Counted from the stretch's first letter, positions 1 to 9,137 are shown. The stretch is 64,000 nucleotides of DNA from Lactiplantibacillus pingfangensis (GCF_005404945.1 NZ_BJDG01000003.1:150157-214156); one strand, 5' to 3'. Numbers and translations are program-made. Notes: generated by a model from the sequence alone, not told the origin.

Positions 1-8
1 TTAAACTC

Positions 9-587
9 ATGGAGCCTACTAATAATATATTTCTTGACGCAGATCCAGATTTCAATGAAGAAAACGTGCCTTTTAACGATAAAAGAAGGCTTTTGACTGC
101 TGTTTTTGGAGCTTTTGTGGTAGCATCATCTATAAATAGTAGTCCAATTAATATACAAACTGTTAATCCCAATATTAAAAGTTCAAGTGTCAAAATTGAG
201 AATCGTGGAACTCATGATACTTTAAATTACCAATTGGATGGAGGGTCTATTATGTCTGAAAATAATGGTTTTTTAAACGGAAGAGACTATGAATCCCTCA
301 ATAAGCTTATTGATAAGCAAAATCAACACCTTGAGCAACAAATTGCTATGACTAAAGAAATCATTGATACCCAAGAAAAAAATCAAAAAGAGAATATGGA
401 ACGTATTGAAACAACTATAAAAGAATTGAATAAAAAAATTGATGGTTTGCCAAGTCAAGAAGAAACGGTTAACAAAATTAGAGATGAAATAAGAGCTGAC
501 CACAGGCAGTGGAAGACTTGGGCAATAGCAATTGGTGCTATTGTGATTCCAAGCGTGGTACAAGTCGTTTTACATTTTTTGAATTAG
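9..587 (+). CDS. Hypothetical phage protein, coiled coil with C-terminal membrane anchor
   Basis: This is a 192-residue unrecognised protein. Residues about 30-45 are mildly hydrophobic, residues about 95-150 are Gln/Glu/Lys-rich and coiled-coil-like, and residues about 170-190 form one transmembrane segment near the C-terminus, preceded by a basic Arg/Gln/Trp stretch. The frame is open to the window edge, so the true start may be upstream. A well-placed GGAGG precedes an in-frame ATG at 252, so a second product of about 111 residues (MSENNGF...) holding only the coiled coil and anchor is possible. It sits directly upstream of the terminase genes. No function is assigned. Confidence 0.6.
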   Translation: MEPTNNIFLDADPDFNEENVPFNDKRRLLTAVFGAFVVASSINSSPINIQTVNPNIKSSSVKIENRGTHDTLNYQLDGGSIMSENNGFLNGRDYESLNKLIDKQNQHLEQQIAMTKEIIDTQEKNQKENMERIETTIKELNKKIDGLPSQEETVNKIRDEIRADHRQWKTWAIAIGAIVIPSVVQVVLHFLN

Positions 588-658
588 AAGCTTCACTTAA
601 TTGTGAGGGTTCTTTTTTTGTTCTATATAAAAAGGAAAATGAGGTGTGGTGATATGTA

Positions 659-1432
659 ATGGATAAACGAGAACAGGCTGGTCAGGATTACGCGGCTGGA
701 ATGAAGTACAAAGACATCTCAGCCAAATACGACGTACCGGTCAACACCTTAAAATCTTGGCGCACTCGCGACCATTGGAAACGGGGTGCACCCGCAACCA
801 AAGAGGTGCACCCAAAACGAAAAAGAAATGCACCCAAAGTTGCACCCAAAATAGTAGATGAATTAGAGGCAAACGACAAACTTACAGATAAGCAAAAATC
901 GTTCTGTCTCTTTTATTTACAACGATTTAACGCAACGTGGGCGTACCAGAAAGCTTATCAGTGTAGCTATGAGACAGCAATGTCAGAGGGTAGTAAGTGC
1001 CTAAGAAATCCCAAGGTCAAAGCGCAGCTTATCGAGCTTAAAAAGCAACAGCGTACTGATCTTTTTGTGACCGCTGAGGACGTCGCAAGGCAATATGCCA
1101 AACAGGCTTTTGCTGATTTGGGCGACTACATCGATTTTGGAACTAGCGAAGAAATAGTACGTGATGGCTGGCATAAGCCTGTTAAAGATAAGATAACCGG
1201 AGATTATCTGAAAAGAAAGGTATCGTTTGTACAGCTCAAAGACATTGATGATGTTGACACATCACTCTTAAAAGGCGTTCACATCGGCAAAGAGGGTGTT
1301 GTGGTCGAGCTTTACGACAAGCAGAAAGCGATGGCCGAGCTAAGGAGATACCTAAGTGAAAACAAATCTAGTGGCGATAATTTCACAATAAACTTTATAC
1401 GAAGTGACCGGAGGGACAAGGATGGAGATTAA
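659..1432 (+). CDS. terS: Phage terminase small subunit
   Basis: The 257-residue protein recognises phage DNA and starts packaging by presenting it to the large subunit. Residues 1-45 form a helix-turn-helix typical of phage terminase small subunit N-termini (KYKDISAKYDVPVNTLKSW). A Lys/Pro linker follows at about 45-70, then a Terminase_2-like domain from about residue 75 (LTDKQKSFCLFYL, AYQKAY). The start is an ATG after a GGAAAATGAGGTG purine stretch. Its 3' end overlaps the terL start by 11 bp, implying translational coupling. The linker DNA contains four TGCACCC repeats (see the separate entry). Confidence 0.9.
   Translation: MDKREQAGQDYAAGMKYKDISAKYDVPVNTLKSWRTRDHWKRGAPATKEVHPKRKRNAPKVAPKIVDELEANDKLTDKQKSFCLFYLQRFNATWAYQKAYQCSYETAMSEGSKCLRNPKVKAQLIELKKQQRTDLFVTAEDVARQYAKQAFADLGDYIDFGTSEEIVRDGWHKPVKDKITGDYLKRKVSFVQLKDIDDVDTSLLKGVHIGKEGVVVELYDKQKAMAELRRYLSENKSSGDNFTINFIRSDRRDKDGD
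787..847 (+). repeat. Four TGCACCC direct repeats inside terS (candidate pac site)
   Basis: TGCACCC occurs at 787-793, 807-813, 829-835 and 841-847, three of the copies followed by AAA. The second copy is in a different reading frame from the others (it encodes Val-His-Pro rather than Ala-Pro), so repetition is kept at DNA level rather than protein level. In pac-type phages such as SPP1 the packaging recognition site lies in or beside terS. Function here is inferred. Confidence 0.5.
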
Positions 1433-2732
1433 CGTGGATGTTGATGCTATGATTAATCCTCATTTTGACGATGTTTTATACTCAAACGCGCTTAACAAGG
1501 TATTAAAGGGTGGACGTGGATCAACCAAGTCATCAGTCATCAGCTTACAGCTAGTGTTGGACTTTATAGGAGACCCAAACGGCAATGCTTTAATCATGCG
1601 TAAGGTTGCGAATACTATCGAACTTTCGATTTATGAGCAGATAAAGTGGGCAATTTACGAATTACATGTCCAAGACCTATTCACTTTTAAAACATCACCT
1701 TACCGGATCACACATGTTCCAACAGGTACTGCATTTTACTTTAGTGGCGTTGATGACCCTCAAAAGCTAAAATCAATGATTATCGCAAAAGGTTATGTCC
1801 GCTGGTTGTGGTTCGAAGAACTGGCTGAGTTTAATAGCTGGGCCGAGGTTGATGCTGTGCGTGCTTCGTTTACACGTAAGAAATTGCCAACCGGACTGCA
1901 TGTTATTACCTATTACAGTTACAATCCTCCTAAAAATCCTTATGAATGGATTAATGAATGGGTTGAAGGCCGTGCAGGTTTGCATAATTGGTACGTTGAT
2001 CACTCGACTTATCTTGATGACAAGTTAAATCTGCTCTCGAATGACTATATTGCAGAAATAAATCAAGTTAAAAATAATGACTATGACTATTACCGGTGGA
2101 TGTACGGTGGCGAGGTGATAGGACTTGGCACCAACATTTATAATGCAAAGCTGTTTCACCCAATAGTTGCATTCCCAGATGACGATTACATCAAGTCACT
2201 ATATTTTAGTCAAGATACTGGTCAGCAAGTGTCTGCGACGACTGAGCTGTGCATTGCATTGACTGCTAAGAAGCGAGTTATTTTGCTAGATACTTATTAC
2301 TATAGCCCTGCACATCAATCGGTTAAGAAGCCGCCTAGTGAGCTTGCAGACGATTTGTATAAGTTTGAAGAAAGCCGTGAAGCCCAATGGAACAAGGTGG
2401 CTTGGAAACGCTCGGCCGATGAAGCGACTTCTGATTACGCCATTGACCATGAATATTTCAAAAAGTATGGTCGGCATTGGCACCACGTTCATAAAGTTGA
2501 AAAAACGAAGATGATTGACCACGTCCAGGACTTACTAGCCACTGGACGTTTTTATTACCTCGATAACGAGGCCAACAAAATATTTATTGATGAGCATCGT
2601 AAGTATCAGTGGGATGGAAACACGCTTGAAACCGATAAGCCAAAGGTCATCAAAATTGATGATCATACTTGCGACGCGTTTCAATATTTTGTCTTGGACA
2701 ACTTAGCTGACCTCGATTTGAAATGGAGGTGA
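1422..2732 (+). CDS. terL: Phage terminase large subunit
   Basis: This is the packaging motor ATPase and headful nuclease, 436 residues from the chosen start. The ATG at 1422 is six bases after GGAGGG; an in-frame GTG at 1404 has no such site. The N-terminal ATPase domain shows a Walker A-like GGRGSTKSS near residue 30 and a Walker B-like LWFEELAEF near residue 130. The C-terminal RNase H-fold nuclease region contains SQDTG near residue 265 and acidic residues in IDDHTCDAFQYF near the end. Length and motifs match PBSX/Terminase_3-type large subunits. The next gene follows after five bases. Confidence 0.93.
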   Translation: MEINVDVDAMINPHFDDVLYSNALNKVLKGGRGSTKSSVISLQLVLDFIGDPNGNALIMRKVANTIELSIYEQIKWAIYELHVQDLFTFKTSPYRITHVPTGTAFYFSGVDDPQKLKSMIIAKGYVRWLWFEELAEFNSWAEVDAVRASFTRKKLPTGLHVITYYSYNPPKNPYEWINEWVEGRAGLHNWYVDHSTYLDDKLNLLSNDYIAEINQVKNNDYDYYRWMYGGEVIGLGTNIYNAKLFHPIVAFPDDDYIKSLYFSQDTGQQVSATTELCIALTAKKRVILLDTYYYSPAHQSVKKPPSELADDLYKFEESREAQWNKVAWKRSADEATSDYAIDHEYFKKYGRHWHHVHKVEKTKMIDHVQDLLATGRFYYLDNEANKIFIDEHRKYQWDGNTLETDKPKVIKIDDHTCDAFQYFVLDNLADLDLKWR

Positions 2733-2737
2733 AATGA

Positions 2738-4261
2738 TTGGGACTAATTCAACGGATTAAAAATCTATTTAGGAAAGGGGTGAACGCTGTGCCAGAAACT
2801 AACTCATTAGGACAGATTACAGATGACTATCGGATTAGCATTGATCCAGATGAATATGTGCGGATTCAACGTAATCTGGATTATTACAGTGATAAAAAGC
2901 ATTACGTTGAATATCAAGCAAATGGTGGTGACATGAAACGTCGGCCGAAGAACACGATCAACATGACTAAGACTGCTGCACGGCGTATTGCCTCAGTGGT
3001 TTTTAACGAGAAAGCCGAAATCCATGTTAATGGCAATGAAGCGGCGGACAAGTTCTTAAATCGAGTGTTGTTAGAAAACGACTTCAAGAATAAGTTTGAA
3101 GAAGCATTAGAGAAAGGTATTGCCTTAGGTGGCTTTGCAATGCGGCCTTATGTTGACGGAAATCATATTAAGATTGCTTGGGTAAGAGCGGATCAATTTT
3201 ACCCGCTGCAATCTAACACCAACAGCATTTCAGAAGCCGCTATCGCTAGTCGAACTCAACGGACAGAAGGCGATGTGACTAAATACTACACTTTGCTTGA
3301 ATTCCATCAGTGGGGTGGTGGTGAGGTTTATCAGATTACAAATGAGCTTTATAAGTCCGACAGCCCAGACGTAGTTGGCGACCAAGTAGCGCTTAGTTCA
3401 CTGCCAGTATATGCGGACCTACAACCATTAGTTACCATTGATGGCTTGCAGCGCCCGTTATTTGCTTACTTTAAGACGCCGGGAGCTAATAACATCAATA
3501 TTGAGAGCCCGCTAGGTGTCGGCATTGTGGATAATGCTAAGCACGTTCTGGACGACATCAACGAGACCCACGATCAGTTCTACTGGGAAATCAAGATTGG
3601 TCAGAAGCACATCGCAGTTCAACCGGAGATGCTCAAATACGATAAGGAACATAAACCATATTTCGATACCGACCAAAACGTCTTCACTGGGGTTTTATCT
3701 GATGATAGTAATGGCATTGGCATAAAAGATATGACGACACCATTGCGGACTGTTCAGTATAAAGACGCAATTGATCACTTCATCAAAGAACTCGAAGTCC
3801 AGATTGGCCTTTCATCAGGGACGTTTTCTTATTCATCTGACGGTGTTAAAACGGCTACTGAGGTTGTCAGCAATAACTCAATGACTTATCAGACACGTAG
3901 TAGCTATCTGACGATGGTTGAGAAGGCAATCGACGAATTATGTGTGTCAATTTTTGAATTGGCTAGTGCGCCACAGCTATTTGACGACAAACCACTCTTT
4001 AAGATTGACTTAGCTGCTACCCCAATTGAAATTGAATGTCACTTTGATGATGGGGTATTTGTTGATAAAGACAAGCAACTCGAAGAGGATACGAAAACTC
4101 TGGTGGCTGGTGCACTATCTAAGCTGACATTTTTACGCCGCAATTACGGCATGTCTGAGCAAGAGGCAAAGGACGAACTAGCGCTTATTCAGGCAGAGGC
4201 ACCGACTGACACATTTGAAGGCCAGCAAATGGCAGACTTAGGCGGTGGTGATGGTGAATGA
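2738..4261 (+). CDS. Phage portal protein, SPP1 Gp6-like
   Basis: This is the dodecameric ring at the capsid vertex through which DNA is pumped. At 507 residues it is typical for SPP1_Gp6-like portals. Recognisable segments include PDEYVRIQRNLDYYSDKKHYVEY at the N-terminus, the central stretch after residue 60 (RRPKNTINMTKTAARRIASVV), and SSGTFSYSSDGVKTATEV near residue 370. The start is TTG at 2738, eight bases after GGAGG; a GTG at 2779 is a weaker alternative. The stop overlaps the next start by four bases (ATGA), so portal and minor head protein are coupled. Confidence 0.9.
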   Translation: MGLIQRIKNLFRKGVNAVPETNSLGQITDDYRISIDPDEYVRIQRNLDYYSDKKHYVEYQANGGDMKRRPKNTINMTKTAARRIASVVFNEKAEIHVNGNEAADKFLNRVLLENDFKNKFEEALEKGIALGGFAMRPYVDGNHIKIAWVRADQFYPLQSNTNSISEAAIASRTQRTEGDVTKYYTLLEFHQWGGGEVYQITNELYKSDSPDVVGDQVALSSLPVYADLQPLVTIDGLQRPLFAYFKTPGANNINIESPLGVGIVDNAKHVLDDINETHDQFYWEIKIGQKHIAVQPEMLKYDKEHKPYFDTDQNVFTGVLSDDSNGIGIKDMTTPLRTVQYKDAIDHFIKELEVQIGLSSGTFSYSSDGVKTATEVVSNNSMTYQTRSSYLTMVEKAIDELCVSIFELASAPQLFDDKPLFKIDLAATPIEIECHFDDGVFVDKDKQLEEDTKTLVAGALSKLTFLRRNYGMSEQEAKDELALIQAEAPTDTFEGQQMADLGGGDGE

Positions 4262-6318
4262 TTACCCAAGATTCCATGATGAAGGACGCAAATGCCGCGG
4301 TTGACATTTACTCAAAACTTGAGCAAGACATTTATGTCAGAATCATTCGGGCACTCAAATCATCCAGCCTTGACCAAGTGGACAGTAATAATGCGGTTCG
4401 CTGGCAAGTAGAACAGTTGTCTAAGATGGGTGTTCTTAACAAGCAAGTAGTTGGGCTGGTTGCCAAATATGCAGGCCGGTCCAAAAAAGCCGTCGAAAAG
4501 CTTGTGCACGATAATGGATTGCAGATTGTTAATGAGGTTGACGCGACGTTAAGCCAGCAGTTGCAAAAAAAGGTGAGTGTTGACGCTGAAATTAGGGACA
4601 CATTGAATTCGATTCAGAATCAGACGTGGTGTGACCTAGATAACTCGGTCAATCAGTCGCTCTTATCCACTAATTACGGGCAGAATGGTGCAATGCGAGC
4701 TTATCAGAACATTATCAAGCAAACTACCATGGAAACAACGGTTGGGCTTAAAACGCACGAAAAGGCGTTAAACGAAGCCGTTTATAAAATGGTTGGCTCC
4801 GGCATTAAGTCTAACTTAGTTGATAAAGGTGGTCATAATTGGTCAATTGAGGGCTATGCTCGAACTGTTATCCAGACGACAGCCCATAGGACATTTAACA
4901 ACTTGCGTTTAAAGCGGATGAAGGACTACGGGACAACACTAGCTGTGATGAGCTCACATCCAGCCGCCCGTGAAGCTTGTGCACCAATACAAGGCCAAGT
5001 AGTCAATCTGACGGAGCCAGGTAGTGATACATTTAATCCAAAGTATGACAGCCTATTTAACCATGGTTATGGGACGGCTGCTGGGACACAAGGCGTTAAT
5101 TGTAGCCATACACTCTATCCATTTATTGAGGGTGTGAACACAAATAACCAGCCACAATATGACCCTGAGGAAGCCAAAGCCAATGGCGACATTCAAGCTA
5201 AACAACGTGGCTATGAACGAGCAATCCGGCAGTCTAAGAAAAAGTTGGCTGCTGCGCAGGAGTTGGGAGATGATGCTGGCGTGTCCCACTACAAATCATT
5301 GATTAGTAACCAACAGAAATCGTTACGAGAATTAGTGAATGGACATGAATTCCTACATCGAGATTATAGTCGGGAACAAGTTTATAGTTCAAATATCACT
5401 CAACAAAAGCCGGTTACACAAGAACCAAATAAAACCGAGTTCAAGTCATCTGTCAAAGATTCGGACATCGTTAATGCTTTTGATAAGGCTAATATCAAAG
5501 AGGCTTTTGGTGACGAATATTATAAACAATTCAAGAGTAGTGTTTCAAACTTAAAAGATGAACAACTTCGCAAGTTGTATGCCAATTATGGTCAAGACCT
5601 TAAGTTTGAAAACGTGTCTAAAACCGGTGATAATTACGCTAGCACTAGTACGGTTCATTTAAGTAATTCTGCTTTTGAAGGCAATAAAATAAGTGAGCCA
5701 ATGGAGACGGTTTATCATGAAATTGGGCATGCAATTGACAGCACATCTATGAATGATATGTTTGGTAAACAGTTGATACCAACTGGCCGTCAAATCAAGC
5801 AACGTTTAGCTGGAAAGACGTACAAATTTGATGAACAGGCGTCTCACCTTAGTGGAAATCCAGCAATTAATCTTGGGACAGCCATTAAGCAGGATTTATT
5901 TGACTACATTAATCACGGTGAAGCTAAGTCTCCAATGCAGATGGGCAAGAAGCCACGTAAAAAGGCTGAAAAAGCAATTTGGATGGAAGAGGATAGCAAA
6001 TCGTGGGAAGGTGTCGAAAAGATACGCAAATTTATTCGTGATACCAAGCCGACAGCCTTGGAGAATATGAGGAAATATAGTAATGTGTCTGACATGATTG
6101 AAGGCACGGGCTATGATGCGTTTGATTATCCGTGGAACACTGGCCATGGGTCAAAATATTGGAAGGATTATGGCAAGCAAGAGACTGAATTTTTTGCCGA
6201 GTATACTTCATCAAGGGCAGCGAACCCAGCTTCGTTGGCACTGATTAAAGAAATATTCCCAAATGCCGCTAAAATATGCGATTCGTTGATTGATACAATG
6301 GTGGAGGCGAAAAAATAA
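4258..6318 (+). CDS. MuF-type minor head protein fused to a zincin-like metallopeptidase domain
   Basis: The 686-residue protein has two parts. Residues about 1-290 match phage minor capsid protein 2 / Mu gpF-like head proteins, ending in a Cys/His-bearing stretch (GTAAGTQGVNCSHTLYPFIEG). Basic, Gln-rich helices follow at about 300-390. The C-terminal third has an HExxH zinc motif (YHEIGHAID, His487, Glu488, His491) and a downstream acidic motif ETEFFAEY near residues 642-649 that could give the third zinc ligand. Plain minor head proteins end near residue 300-380, so this domain is an addition. MuF proteins with variable C-terminal toxin domains are a known polymorphic toxin class in temperate phages; a toxin role here is inference. 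Confidence 0.85.
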   Translation: MITQDSMMKDANAAVDIYSKLEQDIYVRIIRALKSSSLDQVDSNNAVRWQVEQLSKMGVLNKQVVGLVAKYAGRSKKAVEKLVHDNGLQIVNEVDATLSQQLQKKVSVDAEIRDTLNSIQNQTWCDLDNSVNQSLLSTNYGQNGAMRAYQNIIKQTTMETTVGLKTHEKALNEAVYKMVGSGIKSNLVDKGGHNWSIEGYARTVIQTTAHRTFNNLRLKRMKDYGTTLAVMSSHPAAREACAPIQGQVVNLTEPGSDTFNPKYDSLFNHGYGTAAGTQGVNCSHTLYPFIEGVNTNNQPQYDPEEAKANGDIQAKQRGYERAIRQSKKKLAAAQELGDDAGVSHYKSLISNQQKSLRELVNGHEFLHRDYSREQVYSSNITQQKPVTQEPNKTEFKSSVKDSDIVNAFDKANIKEAFGDEYYKQFKSSVSNLKDEQLRKLYANYGQDLKFENVSKTGDNYASTSTVHLSNSAFEGNKISEPMETVYHEIGHAIDSTSMNDMFGKQLIPTGRQIKQRLAGKTYKFDEQASHLSGNPAINLGTAIKQDLFDYINHGEAKSPMQMGKKPRKKAEKAIWMEEDSKSWEGVEKIRKFIRDTKPTALENMRKYSNVSDMIEGTGYDAFDYPWNTGHGSKYWKDYGKQETEFFAEYTSSRAANPASLALIKEIFPNAAKICDSLIDTMVEAKK

Positions 6319-6548
6319 TGCTATTTGTGGAAGATGGGGCAGCACTGATCATGAATGCCGCAATTCAGAGGTACGAAGATAACTTCAAGGTTGATTTCCC
6401 ACTATATGAGCATTTAGATATTACACGTAGTGATGGATATGATGTTTCGATCAGTGGTGCGAAGAATTTGGCCGCATTTATCGAAACACGTATCAAAAAT
6501 AATGATCCGGTTGAAATCCCAGAAGGGTATGAAGATCGGATGTATTAG
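6318..6548 (+). CDS. Small hypothetical protein, candidate immunity partner of the MuF-zincin protein
   Basis: The 76-residue acidic protein starts in a TAATG overlap with the MuF-zincin gene, so the two are translationally coupled. It has no membrane segment or signal peptide. The middle holds DITRSDGYDVSISGAKNLAAF and the C-terminus is PEGYEDRMY. The family is not recognised. Its position immediately after a capsid gene with an extra enzymatic domain, and before the scaffold gene, fits an immunity or chaperone protein for that domain. That role rests on position only. Confidence 0.6.
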   Translation: MLFVEDGAALIMNAAIQRYEDNFKVDFPLYEHLDITRSDGYDVSISGAKNLAAFIETRIKNNDPVEIPEGYEDRMY

Positions 6549-6650
6549 TTTAAGCAATTCGACCTGAGCATGTCGCTAAACTGCTCATTACTTATGCAAT
6601 CAATTCGCGCGGCCGTTACCGCGTAATAAATAACGTTAGGAGCGATTGAC
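6549..6650. other. Short gap with weak hairpins between the MuF module and the scaffold gene
   Basis: About 100 bases hold small self-complementary stretches (GAGCATG...CTGCTC and CGCGGCCGTTACCGCG) and end in the TAGGAGCG ribosome binding site of the scaffold gene. No T-tract follows, so a terminator is not supported. It separates the portal-MuF operon from the capsid genes. Confidence 0.4.
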
Positions 6651-7262
6651 ATGGAACGTAAGGATTTAGAAAAATTAGGGTTAGACGATAAACAAACGAC
6701 CGAGGTGATGAAGCTTTATAACGCTGGCTTGGAACCAGTGAAGTCAGAGCTTGCAGATACTAAATCAGAGCTTGAGTCATCTAAGACACAAGTAACGTCG
6801 CGTGATGAAAAGATCAAAACGTTAGGCACTCAGGCGGGCAATTCTGAAAAGCTAAACAAACAAATTGCTGAGCTTCAACAAGCCATCAAGGACAAGGATG
6901 GCGAAAGTGCCGCTGAGTTAACACAAGTTCGGACAGATAACGCAATTCAATTAGCACTACGTGATGCAAACGCGCGTGATGCTAAGGCAATCATGCCGTT
7001 TCTGGACCGTGATACCATCAAGCTAGGCGATGACGGCAACTTGTCGGGTATTAAGGAACAAATTGAGGGCTTGCAGAAGTCTCACGACTACTTGTTTGGT
7101 CAAGCAGCGGAGAAGAAAACGAATAAAGTAACCATTACTGCCGGTGGTAACCCGTCTGGTGGTGGTGATGGTCATAAGGCGTTGAGCGATATGACCTTAG
7201 CGGAACAAGGGAAGCTTTATCGTGAAGATCCTAAAAAGTGGGAAACGTTAGCAAATAATTAA
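6651..7262 (+). CDS. Phage capsid scaffolding protein, Gp20-like
   Basis: The 203-residue, highly charged, almost wholly helical protein drives procapsid assembly and is not expected in the mature virion. A long coiled coil spans about residues 5-90 (DTKSELESSKTQV, NKQIAELQQAIKDKDGES). A conserved stretch follows (ALRDANARDAKAIMPFLDRD, about 102-121), then a Gly-rich linker and a short C-terminal helix that would contact the capsid protein. Position just before the major capsid gene and the overall pattern match phage minor structural GP20 scaffolds. The start ATG follows TAGGAGCGATTGAC. Confidence 0.9.
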   Translation: MERKDLEKLGLDDKQTTEVMKLYNAGLEPVKSELADTKSELESSKTQVTSRDEKIKTLGTQAGNSEKLNKQIAELQQAIKDKDGESAAELTQVRTDNAIQLALRDANARDAKAIMPFLDRDTIKLGDDGNLSGIKEQIEGLQKSHDYLFGQAAEKKTNKVTITAGGNPSGGGDGHKALSDMTLAEQGKLYREDPKKWETLANN

Positions 7263-7275
7263 GGAGGCCATACAA

Positions 7276-8331
7276 ATGGCAGAAACACATTTATCGGATT
7301 TAATCATCCCTGAAGTATTCGGAAACTACGTTACGAATCGTATCATCAAGACTAACCGATTCGTTCAATCTGGAATTTTAACACCAGATCCTGATCTTGG
7401 ACCACACTTACTAGAAGCAGGGACTCGCATTACAATTCCATTTCTAAATGACTTATCCGGGGACCCAGACAATTGGACTGATAGCGATGATATTGAAGTA
7501 AACAATCTTACTTCTGGTAAGCAGCAAGGAATTAAATTTTACCAAACGAAGGCATATGGTTACACAGACTTGGGCACTATGATTTCTGGCGCACCAGTTC
7601 AAGAGACAATTGGTAATCAGTTTGCAGCTTTCTGGCAACGTGCTGATCAGAAGGGCTTATTGAGTGTCCTTAAGGGCGTGATGGGTGTCACTAAGATTGC
7701 CAATTCAAAGGTCTATGACCAAACTAAGATCTCGCCAGCAGAACCAATGTTTGGTGCTAAAGGTTTTACTGGTGCAATTGGATTAATGGGTGACTTGCAG
7801 GACACGACATTTGGTGCGATTGCAGTCAACTCCGCAACATACGCACTCATGAAAGTTCAAGGGCTGATTGAAACCATCCAACCACAAAATGGTGTGACAC
7901 CTTTTGAAGCGTATAACGGTTTACGCATTGTGTTAGACGATGACATCGAAATCGACCTATCTGATAAGACAAAACCGGTTACAACCAGCTATATCTTTGC
8001 GCCGGGTGCGGTGCGTTATTCGACTAACATGCGCTCAACTGAAACAAAATACGATCCTTTAAAAAATGGTGGTCAAGATTCCGTTATTCAAAAACGTGTC
8101 GGCACTATCCACGTTGTTGGTACTAGCGTAAAATCTGGTTTTTCACCAGCTAAAGCCAGCTTCCCCACAATTGATGAACTCGCTAAGGCAACTACTTGGG
8201 AAGTTGTTGATGGCATCGACCCTCGAAGCATTGGCGTAGTTGCTTATACAGCTCAACTAGATCCATCATTAACTCCTGGCGCCGAAATGCCCGCAGTTGA
8301 AGCAAGTCCTGATGCTGGTGTTACTAAGTAG
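7276..8331 (+). CDS. Major capsid protein
   Basis: This 351-residue protein would form the icosahedral shell. The N-terminus (SDLIIPEVFGNYVTNRIIKT), the central ITIPFLNDLSGDPDNWTD segment and the AYGYTDLG motif are typical of HK97-fold capsid proteins of lactobacillus and listeria siphophages. It starts at ATG after AAGGAGGCCATACAA, one of the best ribosome binding sites in the window, as expected for the most abundant virion protein. The C-terminal tail (about 325-351) is acidic and Pro/Ala-rich and may be flexible. It follows the scaffold gene by 13 bases. Confidence 0.93.
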   Translation: MAETHLSDLIIPEVFGNYVTNRIIKTNRFVQSGILTPDPDLGPHLLEAGTRITIPFLNDLSGDPDNWTDSDDIEVNNLTSGKQQGIKFYQTKAYGYTDLGTMISGAPVQETIGNQFAAFWQRADQKGLLSVLKGVMGVTKIANSKVYDQTKISPAEPMFGAKGFTGAIGLMGDLQDTTFGAIAVNSATYALMKVQGLIETIQPQNGVTPFEAYNGLRIVLDDDIEIDLSDKTKPVTTSYIFAPGAVRYSTNMRSTETKYDPLKNGGQDSVIQKRVGTIHVVGTSVKSGFSPAKASFPTIDELAKATTWEVVDGIDPRSIGVVAYTAQLDPSLTPGAEMPAVEASPDAGVTK

Positions 8332-8358
8332 AATCCTATTTGAATTGGAGGCGGTTAG

Positions 8359-8790
8359 ATGGCCTACCTAACATTTGATGAGTATAAGCAATTGGGCTTC
8401 ACAAAAATCACTGATAAAGATACGTTTAACCGTCACGAACAGGCTGCCGAAACTCAGATCGATATTACAACTCGATTCTTTTACAACGTAGACTTGAATC
8501 ATCACGATTTGACTGATGATTTGACATCTGATGAGCCATTCGCTGTGTTTCGTGCTAAACAATTTAAGCGGGCGGCAGCATTGCAGTGCGACTACTTTGA
8601 TGAGTTGGGTGCTGACACTCCGGTAGGAATCGCTAATAACGATCTGTCAAGCGTTGAGATTGGCCGAACTCATTTGCAAAAGAATGCAAGTGTTAGTTCC
8701 ACTAACTACGGCAAGACGGGGATTGCGACTGGTGTTGCGGCAATTCTAGTTGAGCTTGGCATGATGACCCGGGCGGTGAGCTATCAATGA
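8359..8790 (+). CDS. Head-tail connector / head completion protein
   Basis: The 143-residue protein has the size, position and helical pattern of gp6-like head-tail adaptors that bind the portal (MAYLTFDEYKQLGF, then RAKQFKRAAALQCDYFDELG). It is the first of four short genes between capsid and tail tube. A GGAGG lies eight bases before the ATG. Its last codon overlaps the next start by four bases. The family is assigned by position and size more than by a diagnostic motif. Confidence 0.75.
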   Translation: MAYLTFDEYKQLGFTKITDKDTFNRHEQAAETQIDITTRFFYNVDLNHHDLTDDLTSDEPFAVFRAKQFKRAAALQCDYFDELGADTPVGIANNDLSSVEIGRTHLQKNASVSSTNYGKTGIATGVAAILVELGMMTRAVSYQ

Positions 8791-9137
8791 TGAAACCACC
8801 TAAGTCAATGTGTCGGCAGTCGATAACGTTGACACTTACTGATGTGGCTAAGACGGATGACTGGGGTAAACCACTTAAGCTAGATCCGATTAAAATTGAA
8901 CATTGCGTCGTGCAGCCTCAGACAATCTACTCTGGGAGCAACAATGATCGGACAATCGTAGCTAATGCGGTTGTTTTTTTGTACCCCGGAATTAGTAGCC
9001 CATTGCCCACGATTACCAAGAATAATGTTGGCTCTAAGCTTACATTTGAGGGCATGGAGTACACTGTGCAGAAAATTATTGATAATCGGGACCCTTTCGG
9101 AAATGCAGTTTATTCGTATGAGTTGGAGGTGCTGTAA
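8787..9137 (+). CDS. Minor capsid protein 1 family (head-closure type)
   Basis: The 116-residue protein fits the Minor_capsid_1 family seen in A118-like phages, probably a stopper that closes the portal channel. It is beta-rich with a conserved-looking core (EHCVVQPQTIYSGSNNDRT, FEGMEYTVQKIIDNRDPFG). It overlaps the gene before by four bases and the gene after by one base, so the four small head-tail joining genes form one translationally coupled string. No oddities were seen. Confidence 0.8.
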   Translation: MMKPPKSMCRQSITLTLTDVAKTDDWGKPLKLDPIKIEHCVVQPQTIYSGSNNDRTIVANAVVFLYPGISSPLPTITKNNVGSKLTFEGMEYTVQKIIDNRDPFGNAVYSYELEVL

